Shown here piece after piece: positions 42,530 through 48,328 of a stretch of DNA of 64,000 nucleotides (positions are counted from its first letter, which is position 1; each line of letters starts with the position of its first letter). The DNA is taken from positions 1,116,001 through 1,180,000 of the forward strand of contig NZ_CP085253.1 of assembly GCF_044872765.1 (NCBI RefSeq), given 5' to 3'. Under the pieces are notes generated by a model. The model saw only the letters and a program-made list of their open reading frames with translations. It had not been told where the DNA came from and did not search any database. Both the position numbers and the translations under genes were made by a program. The DNA is from Micrococcus sp023147585 (GTDB taxonomy: Bacteria > Actinomycetota > Actinomycetes > Actinomycetales > Micrococcaceae).

Positions 42530-42777
42530 GCACCGACCCGACGCCGTCCCGCGGCACCCCGGCCCCCGGCGGGCTGCTCAGCGGCGACGCCCTGACGTTC
42601 CTCGCCCTCATCGCCCTGCCCGTGCTCGCGTTCGTGTGCGCCGTGTTCGGCCTCATCCTCATGCTGCAGGGCAAGACGATCGCCGGCCTCGTGTTCCTGC
42701 TCGTGCTGACGCAGGCGTTCGCGATCGGCGGCTTCATGCTGGGGAACCGCCGGAAGCGCGCGCAGCGGGACCGGTAG
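42526..42777 (+). CDS. small two-span membrane protein
   Basis: The 83-residue product has a Pro/Ser/Gly-rich N-terminus and two hydrophobic segments (LTFLALIALPVLAFVCAVFGLILML and IAGLVFLLVLTQAFAIGGFML), ending in a basic tail RRKRAQRDR. It is coupled to folA by an ATGA overlap. Its TAG stop is part of a TAGCCT box that probably drives asd. I know no function for it. Confidence 0.6.
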   Translation: MSTDPTPSRGTPAPGGLLSGDALTFLALIALPVLAFVCAVFGLILMLQGKTIAGLVFLLVLTQAFAIGGFMLGNRRKRAQRDR

Positions 42778-42787
42778 CCTGGAGGGC

Positions 42788-43963
42788 ATGACCTCTGCCG
42801 CCCCCTCCCCCATGACCGCCCCCGACGCCGCCGCCGTGCCCACCGTGGGCCTCGTGGGCTGGCGCGGCATGGTCGGCTCCGTGCTCATGCAGCGCATGGC
42901 GGAGGAGGGCGACTTCGCGCGGGTGAACCCCGTCTTCTTCTCCACCTCCAACGCGGGTGGCGCCGCCCCGGTGTTCGCGGGGATGTCCGGTGAGCCGGGC
43001 GCGCTCAGGGACGCGTACGACGTCGAGGCATTGGCGAAGCTGCCCGTGATCCTCACCGCGCAGGGCGGGGACTACACGAAGGCCGTCTACCCGCAGCTGC
43101 GCGCCGCCGGATGGGACGGCGTCTGGATCGACGCCGCCTCCACGCTGCGCATGGAGGACTCCTCCGTGATCGTGCTGGACCCCGTGAACCGCTCCGTGAT
43201 CGACGCGGCGCTGGCGGCCGGGACGAAGGACTTCATCGGCGGCAACTGCACCGTGTCCTGCATGCTCATGGGCCTCGGCGGGCTGTTCAAGGCCGGCCTC
43301 GTGGAGTGGGGCACGGCCATGACCTACCAGGCGGCCTCCGGCGGCGGTGCCCGCCACATGCGCGAGCTGCTCACGCAGTACGCGGCGCTGTCCGGCGCGG
43401 TCGAGGCCGAGCTGGCCGATCCGGCGTCGGCGATCCTGGAGATCGACCGCAAGGTCATCGAGCTGCAGCGCGGCGGCCGGCTGGATGCGTCGCAGTTTGG
43501 CGTGCCGCTCGGCGGCTCGCTCATCCCGTGGATCGACGCGGACCTCGGCAACGGCGTCTCCCGCGAGGAGCAGAAGGCCTTCGACGAGACCAACAAGGTG
43601 CTCGGCCTGCGCGGCGAGGAGCGGATCCCGTTCGACTCGCTGTGCGTGCGCGTGGGCGCCATGCGCTCGCACTCCCAGGCGCTGACGCTCAAGCTGACCG
43701 GGGACGTGCCGCTGGACGAGGTCGAGGCGATCATCGCCGCAGACAATGAGTGGGTGCGGGTGGTGCCGAATGAGAAGGAGGCGTCGATGCGCGAGCTCAC
43801 GCCGATCGCCGCCACCGGCACCCTGCAGATCCCCGTGGGCCGCCTGCGCACGATGGCGATGGGCCCGGAGTACCTCTCCGCCTTCACCGTGGGCGACCAG
43901 CTGCTGTGGGGCGCCGCGGAGCCCGTGCGCCGCATGCTCATGATCGCCACCGGCAACCTCTGA
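42788..43963 (+). CDS. asd: aspartate-semialdehyde dehydrogenase, E. coli-type
   Basis: Asd reduces aspartyl phosphate to the semialdehyde that feeds lysine/diaminopimelate, threonine and methionine synthesis. The 391-residue product has VGLVGWRGMVGSVLMQRM, FFSTSNAGGAAPVF, LTAQGGDYT, IDAASTLRM, the catalytic Cys154 in GGNCTVSCML, YQAASGGGARHMRELLTQ and LSAFTVGDQLLWGAAEP. These segments are strikingly close to the E. coli enzyme and unlike the shorter VGATGQVG-type enzyme found in many actinobacteria. TAGCCT (42775-42780) lies seven bases before the ATG. Confidence 0.95.
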   Translation: MTSAAPSPMTAPDAAAVPTVGLVGWRGMVGSVLMQRMAEEGDFARVNPVFFSTSNAGGAAPVFAGMSGEPGALRDAYDVEALAKLPVILTAQGGDYTKAVYPQLRAAGWDGVWIDAASTLRMEDSSVIVLDPVNRSVIDAALAAGTKDFIGGNCTVSCMLMGLGGLFKAGLVEWGTAMTYQAASGGGARHMRELLTQYAALSGAVEAELADPASAILEIDRKVIELQRGGRLDASQFGVPLGGSLIPWIDADLGNGVSREEQKAFDETNKVLGLRGEERIPFDSLCVRVGAMRSHSQALTLKLTGDVPLDEVEAIIAADNEWVRVVPNEKEASMRELTPIAATGTLQIPVGRLRTMAMGPEYLSAFTVGDQLLWGAAEPVRRMLMIATGNL

Positions 43964-43984
43964 GCGCACCCGACCCCAAGCTGA

Positions 43985-44043
43985 ACGAGTCGTCACTTCT
44001 TGTGGGTATCCGCCGCGGATACCCACAAGAAGTGACGACTCGT
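43985..44043. repeat. 59-bp palindrome (29-bp arms, 1-nt centre)
   Basis: Arms 43985-44013 and 44015-44043 are perfectly complementary; the arm begins ACGAGTCGTCACTTCTTGTG and continues GGTATCCGC. It lies between the convergent asd and murB genes, 22 bases from each stop, so it can terminate both. It is about twice as long as the other terminators here and is noticeably less G/C-rich than the flanking DNA, which may mark it as a dispersed palindromic repeat. Confidence 0.8.
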
Positions 44044-44064
44044 CTCGCGTGGTGGTGGGGTGGA

Positions 44065-45243
44065 TCAGAGGCGAGTGCCGATGATCATGGGCTCGTGGTG
44101 CAGGTCCACGCCGAAGCGCGCGCGGACGCCGTCGCGGACCTCGCGCGCGATGGTGAGGATGTCCTCGGTGCTGGCCGCGCCGCGGTTCGTCACGGCGAGC
44201 GTGTGCTTCGTGGACAGCGACGCGCGGCCCCCGGCCAGTCCCGTCCCGTCCTCACCGCGGCCATCGGGCCCGTCCTCGCGGGGCTCCACGTCCGGCAGGC
44301 CGAAGCCCTTGCCGTAGCCCGCGTGGTCGATGAGCCAGGCCGCGGAGAGCTTCACGAGCTCACCTCCCTGCTCGTCCGTCCCCGCGGCGAACGCGGGCGC
44401 ACCCTCGGGAAGAGAGGCGCGCACGGCCGCCGGCACGATCGGGTTGGTGAAGTACGAGCCCGTGGACCACGAGTCCTGGTCCGCGACGTCCCACACCATG
44501 CCCTTCGAGGCGCGCAGGGCGAGCACCTCCTCCCGCACGGTCCGGAGCGCGGCGTGCGCGCCCTCCTCCACGCCGAGCGCCCGCGCGAGCTGCGCGTACC
44601 GCACCGGCGACGTCGGCTCGGCCCCCTCGGCCGCGCGACGCAGCCGCAGGTCGATCGAGAGGACGACCCAGCGTGGGCTCGGCTCCCCCGACTCCAGCAT
44701 CGAGCGCTTGATGATCGAGTCGCGGTAGCCGAAGCGCAGCTCCTCGGCGGTCAGCTCGACGACAGCCCCGCCGCCGGGAACCAGCCGGTCCCACGCGCGC
44801 AGGGAGACCAGCACCTGGGACACGTCCGCGCCATAGGCGCCGACGTTCTGCACCGGCGTCGCGCCGGCGGACCCCGGGATCCCCGAGAGCGCCTCGACGC
44901 CCGCCAGGCCTCGCTCCACGGTCCACGCCACGGCGGCGTCCCACGGCTGGCCGGCGGCGATGCGCACGACGACGGCGTCGCCCTCCGCCTCGCCCGCACC
45001 CTCCGCGCGGTGCGCGTCCTCCAGCACCTCGATGCCCTCGAACGCCGTCTGCACCACGGTGCCCGGGAAGCCGGCGTCCGCCATGAGGGTGTTGGAGCCC
45101 CCGCCGAGCACGAACAGGGGCTCCCCCGCGGCGTCGGCCACGCGGATGGCCTCCACGGCCTCCTGCTCCGTGCGCGCGGTGACCCAGGCGCGGGCCGGCC
45201 CGCCGACGCGGGTGGTGGTGTGGTCGGCCAGGCGCTCGCTCAC
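44065..45243 (-). CDS. murB: UDP-N-acetylenolpyruvoylglucosamine reductase
   Basis: MurB makes UDP-N-acetylmuramic acid for peptidoglycan. The 392-residue product starts MSERLADHTTTRVGGPARAWVTARTEQEAVEAI, has the FAD motif VLGGGSNTLMADAGFPGTVV, the region GLAGVEALSGIPGSAGATPVQNVGAYGADVSQVL, the Tyr-containing RFGYRDSIIKRSM, and a C-terminal segment with SAAWLIDHAGYGKGFGLPD and STKHTLAVTNRGAAST. An inserted Gly/Asp/Glu-rich stretch lies between the last two. It starts with GTG 45243, overlapping the HadB-like gene stop (GTGA). Confidence 0.95.
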   Translation of the reverse strand: MSERLADHTTTRVGGPARAWVTARTEQEAVEAIRVADAAGEPLFVLGGGSNTLMADAGFPGTVVQTAFEGIEVLEDAHRAEGAGEAEGDAVVVRIAAGQPWDAAVAWTVERGLAGVEALSGIPGSAGATPVQNVGAYGADVSQVLVSLRAWDRLVPGGGAVVELTAEELRFGYRDSIIKRSMLESGEPSPRWVVLSIDLRLRRAAEGAEPTSPVRYAQLARALGVEEGAHAALRTVREEVLALRASKGMVWDVADQDSWSTGSYFTNPIVPAAVRASLPEGAPAFAAGTDEQGGELVKLSAAWLIDHAGYGKGFGLPDVEPREDGPDGRGEDGTGLAGGRASLSTKHTLAVTNRGAASTEDILTIAREVRDGVRARFGVDLHHEPMIIGTRL

Positions 45244-45764
45244 GCGGTCTCCTCCGAGGTCGGGGCTGCGGGCTCGGCCAGGCGCACGAGCACCTGGGCC
45301 TTGGTCAGCACGCGGGGCTTGTCCAGGGCGGGGTCGTTCACCGTGAGGTCGATCCGGACGGTGCCGGCGGCCTCGTCCACGACGCCCACCGTGCCGGTGA
45401 CCTCGAGGCGGGCGCCGGCCAGGGGCGCGCCGTCGTCGTCGGCCCGGCCCGTGGTGTCCGCGACGGGCACCATGCCCGTGAAGCGCGTCTGGTAGTCCAC
45501 CACCGCCCCGGGATCCCCGGCCCAGTCGGTGACGAGCTGCACCGCGGCGCCCATGGTGAGCATGCCGTGGGCGATCACACCGGGCAGTCCCACCCCCGTG
45601 GCGAACGACTCGGACCAGTGGATCGGGTTGTGGTCGCCGGAGGCGCCCGCGTAGGCCACCAGGTCGGCGCGCGTGAGCGCGACGGTCCGGGAGCCGATGA
45701 CGTCGCCCTTGGCGAGGTCGGACAGGCGCGGGGCGTTCTGCGGGCCGATGTGCTGCGCGCTCAT
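45240..45764 (-). CDS. MaoC-type hydratase, HadB-like
   Basis: The 174-residue product is a single hotdog domain. The hydratase motif YAGASGDHNPIHWSESFATGVGLPGVIAHGMLTMG has the catalytic Asp and His, as in (3R)-hydroxyacyl dehydratases. The FAS-II dehydration reaction is inferred from family. The ATG at 45764 shares a base with the HadA-like stop (TGATG), and the stop overlaps murB, so hadA, hadB and murB are coupled. HadB homologs carry the catalytic pair while the HadA partner does not. Confidence 0.85.
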   Translation of the reverse strand: MSAQHIGPQNAPRLSDLAKGDVIGSRTVALTRADLVAYAGASGDHNPIHWSESFATGVGLPGVIAHGMLTMGAAVQLVTDWAGDPGAVVDYQTRFTGMVPVADTTGRADDDGAPLAGARLEVTGTVGVVDEAAGTVRIDLTVNDPALDKPRVLTKAQVLVRLAEPAAPTSEETA

Positions 45765-46213
45765 CAGGCCTCCTCTCCGCGGATCAGCAGGGTGGAGGTC
45801 ACGGTCGAGACCGGCGCGCCGTCGGCGTCGGCGATCTCGGTGACGGTGGTGACCATGTCGTTGCCGCCGAGCGACTTCACGGAGGCGATCCTCACCGTGG
45901 CGGTGACCTCGTCCCCGGCCACGAGCAGGCGGTGGTGGGTGAAGCGCTCCTCGGCGTGCAGCACGCGGGAGAAGTCGATGCCCACCTCCGGGTCGTTCAC
46001 GGCGGCGGCCTCGGCGCGCTGCGCGATCACGACGGCGAACGTCGGCGGGGCGACGAGGTCGGCATGGCCGAGGGCTCGGGCGGCCTCGACGTCGTGGTGG
46101 GCGGGGTGCTGCGCCTGGACGGCGGAGGCGAAGGCGCGGACGGCCTCCCGGCCCACCTGGAAGGGGGGCGCGGGCGGATAGCTCCGCCCGGCGGCGCTGG
46201 GGTTCACGGGCAC
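45764..46213 (-). CDS. FAS1-like dehydratase, HadA-like
   Basis: The 149-residue product has the MaoC-like hotdog fold of the HadA type: RSYPPAPPFQVGREAVRAFASAVQ at the N-terminus, LVAPPTFAVVIAQRAE, then HAEERFTHHRLLVAGDEVTATVRI. It lacks the GDxNPIH motif, as expected for the substrate-binding partner of a HadA-HadB heterodimer. I start at GTG 46213, six bases after AGGAG. It is the first gene of the coupled hadA-hadB-murB group. Confidence 0.82.
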   Translation of the reverse strand: MPVNPSAAGRSYPPAPPFQVGREAVRAFASAVQAQHPAHHDVEAARALGHADLVAPPTFAVVIAQRAEAAAVNDPEVGIDFSRVLHAEERFTHHRLLVAGDEVTATVRIASVKSLGGNDMVTTVTEIADADGAPVSTVTSTLLIRGEEA

Positions 46214-46350
46214 GCGTGGCTCCTGATCAGACGGGGTCCGGACTGCGCACCAGCCTACCGCCGGGGCCGGACACGACGGCGGTCCGAGAGCCGGGGCGGG
46301 CGACCCGACGGCCGGAGACGTCGGCGCCGGGAGCGGCGACGGTGCGGGCC

Positions 46351-46671
46351 TCAGCCGCGAGGCCGCCCGCCCTGGCGACGCGCTGCCTGGCGGAAGCGGA
46401 CCATCTGGGCCGCCAGATGGACCAGGACGCCCAGGCCCAGCACGACGAGGGCGGCCTGGGAGAGCGGGAGCCGGTGCGTGGCGGAGCCGACGACGGAGAG
46501 CACGATCCCCACGAGGAAGAGGCCGGAGCCGGTCAGCACCATGCGGCGGTACAGGGAGGAGCCGTGCTCCCACGGGGAGACGAAGCCGGCGGGCTCTCTG
46601 CGGCCTGCAGGCCGGGCGGCCGGACGGGCCGCGCCGCCGCGCGAGGGGCTCTGACGGGGGCGCGAGGACAT
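46351..46671 (-). CDS. small membrane protein of unknown function
   Basis: The 106-residue product has a basic, Arg/Ala/Pro-rich N-terminus, then GFVSPWEHGSSLYRRMVLTGSGLFLVGIVLSVVG and LSQAALVVLGLGVLVHLAAQMV, i.e. two membrane helices, and a basic tail. TAGCCT (46683-46678) lies six bases before the ATG at 46671, another leaderless arrangement. It is divergent from the pseudogene that follows. No family is recognised. Confidence 0.6.
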   Translation of the reverse strand: MSSRPRQSPSRGGAARPAARPAGRREPAGFVSPWEHGSSLYRRMVLTGSGLFLVGIVLSVVGSATHRLPLSQAALVVLGLGVLVHLAAQMVRFRQAARRQGGRPRG

Positions 46672-46792
46672 GCCGTCAGGCTACCGGTCCGCGACGGGAT
46701 CGTGACCTCCTCGTGATCACTTCGTGAGGGCACGGTTAAACCTGGGAGATCCCTGCACCTTCGGAACGTCTCGGTTCCATCCGGCTGTCACC

Positions 46793-47989
46793 ATGATCTC
46801 CGCGAGCCCTGAGGCGACGCCCCCCGCACCCTGATCTCCCGCCGCGGCTTCACCCTGGCCGCGGCCGGCACCGTCACCGCCGGAGCCAGCCTCGCGGCTG
46901 CCGTCCCGGCCGCCGCCACCACCCAGCTGCTCGCCCTGAGCCCGATCACCCTGAGCCCGATCGCCCTGAAGTCCCGTTGCTGGTCCTACGGAACCGTCAT
47001 CGGGACCATCCCCGCCGGGTCGATCGCCACCGCGGTCGGCCCGCGCGAGGGCGAGTGGATCCTCGTGAGCCACCAGGGGACGGTCGGCTGGGCCTACGGG
47101 ACCCATCTCGTGCCGGCCGGCGACGCCGCCGGCCGCGTGTACGCGACGAGTGCCGCCTCCCTGCGGGAACGCCCGCGCTCCACCGCCGCGACCGTCGGGA
47201 TGATCCCCAGCGGGGCGGTCGTGGCGACCACCGGCGTGATGTCGGGCGAGTGGCAGTCGGTCCGCTGCGCCGGGACGTGGGGCTGGGCCTACGGCCCCCA
47301 GCTGCGGACCCTGACCGAGGCGCCCACCACCCGGTTCCATCAGCCCTTCACCGCGGGCGACGCGTCCTCCGTCTACCACGTCTACGCGGACGGCCTGGAT
47401 CTCGAGAAGCCCGTGGGCCTGGCGTGGTTCTTCGACGGCGACTACTTCTCGGCCGACCGCTCCCGCGTGCTGCGGCCTGACGGCACCGAGATGCGCGGGA
47501 TCGCCGCGGAGGCCAACCGTCGCAACTGCGTCCTCGTGGCCGTGGTCACCCCCGCCCCGTACGAGACCGGCTACGGCTACACGTGGTGGAGCAACCGCCC
47601 GCGCAACGGCGCCTGACACCGGCAGCTCAACGCCCACCCGAGGGGTCGGTTCCCGTTCATCTCCGCCGCCCGCCAGTGGATGATCGGCTACTCCGGCGGC
47701 GCCGAGTTCATCTCCATGCACCTCATGGCCGAGCGCCAGTTCGAGGCCTGGCGCGGAGCGGGGGCGACCATCGTGGGCGGCGGAACCCCCCCCTGCCTCG
47801 GTGGACTCCACCAGCCCGTCCTTCCGACGCGTCCAGGCGACCTGGCACGTGAACGGCGGGGACGTGGCCGGGGAGACGATCCCGCCCACCTGGTCCGCCC
47901 TGAGCGCCGCGACGACAGGAGAGCGGCGGTACAGAGAGGGCTCCTCCTACCTGCGGACGCGGCTGAACGTGTACCCCGCGCGGGGGTGC
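46793..47989 (+). pseudogene. decayed Tat-exported SH3-domain/hydrolase gene
   Basis: From ATG 46793 the reading shifts frame at the C run near 46820-46825, after which SRRGFTLAAAGTVTAGASL is a twin-arginine signal peptide. SH3-like segments follow (GTVGWAYGTHL and GTWGWAYGPQL flanking SLRERPRSTAATVG). A TGA at 47614-47616 interrupts the frame after WWSNRPRNGA. Reading continues HRQLNAHPRGRFPFISAARQWMIGYSGGAEFISMHL, with a GYSGG nucleophile motif of alpha/beta hydrolases. A second shift occurs at an eight-C run (47786-47793), after which SPSFRRVQATWHVNGGDVAGETIPPTW continues. Both shifts are single-base changes in C tracts, so sequencing error is possible, but the in-frame stop is an independent lesion. 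The longest intact piece is 47065-47616. Confidence 0.75.
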
Positions 47990-47996
47990 CGACGCA

Positions 47997-48030
47997 GAAG
48001 GACCCGGCCTCCGTGGAGGCCGGGTCCTTC
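47997..48030 (-). terminator. terminator after the tRNA-Met gene
   Basis: A perfect 16-bp stem, GAAGGACCCGGCCTCC and its complement, with a 2-nt loop lies seven bases beyond the 3' end of tRNA-Met on the minus strand. It would also terminate plus-strand transcripts of the pseudogene. Confidence 0.75.
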
Positions 48031-48037
48031 GTGTTCG

Positions 48038-48111
48038 TAGCGGCGGGGGGACTCGATCCCCCGACCTCACGATTATGAGTCGTGCGCTCTAACCAGCTGA
48101 GCTACACCGCC
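48038..48111 (-). tRNA. tRNA-Met (anticodon CAT, elongator)
   Basis: A 74-base cloverleaf on the minus strand starts GGCGGTG and ends CGCCGCT plus discriminator A. The anticodon arm is CACGACTCATAATCGTG and the T arm is GGGGGATCGAGTCCCCC. The acceptor stem contains G-U pairs at its first and sixth positions. No CCA is encoded. The D-arm GCTCAGCTGGTTAGAGC suits elongator Met. A lysidine-type Ile tRNA (CAU) is the alternative, but M. luteus is known to leave AUA unassigned, so Met is preferred. Confidence 0.88.
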
Positions 48112-48113
48112 AC

Positions 48114-48167
48114 GACATGAGAGCGCCCGCGCTCGCGGCGCATGCCGAGAGAACGGGCTCTCATGTC
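48114..48167. repeat. inverted repeat in the tRNA-Thr/tRNA-Met spacer
   Basis: GACATGAGAGC (48114-48124) and GCTCTCATGTC (48157-48167) are an 11-bp inverted repeat that fills most of the 58-base spacer. In the precursor RNA it would pair the 3' flank of tRNA-Thr with the 5' flank of tRNA-Met, suggesting a role in processing. Confidence 0.5.
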
Positions 48168-48169
48168 AG

Positions 48170-48241
48170 AGCCCCGACCGGGAATCGATCCCGGGACCTC
48201 CATCTTACCAAGATGGCGCTCTACCACTGAGCTATCGGGGC
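48170..48241 (-). tRNA. tRNA-Thr (anticodon GGT)
   Basis: A 72-base cloverleaf on the minus strand starts GCCCCGA and ends TCGGGGC plus discriminator T. The anticodon arm is CCATCTTGGTAAGATGG and the T arm GATCGATTCC lies within CCGGGATCGATTCCCGG. It is followed on the same strand by tRNA-Met. The upstream TAGGGT box makes it the first gene of a two-tRNA unit. Confidence 0.95.
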
Positions 48242-48252
48242 AACGAGGTGAA

Positions 48253-48282
48253 ACCCTACCAGGTGTTCGCGCAGAGTTCCAA
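48253..48282 (-). promoter_or_regulatory. promoter of the tRNA-Thr-tRNA-Met unit
   Basis: TTGGAA (48282-48277) and TAGGGT (48258-48253) are 18 bases apart on the minus strand. The start would be about five bases before the mature tRNA-Thr. Confidence 0.5.
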
Positions 48283-48328
48283 CTCGCAGGCGGGCGGCGC
48301 CGAGACGGGGCCCGGCGCCGCCCCGGCA

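Noticed and set aside
46717..47889. 390-codon minus-strand open frame over the pseudogene
   Set aside because: It is Gly/Arg/Ala-rich without family motifs, while the plus strand shows an ordered Tat signal, SH3-like segments and a hydrolase motif.
48038..48111. Reading the CAT tRNA as an AUA-decoding Ile tRNA
   Set aside because: M. luteus is known to lack AUA decoding, and the D arm and position suit elongator tRNA-Met; acceptor G-U pairs leave some doubt.
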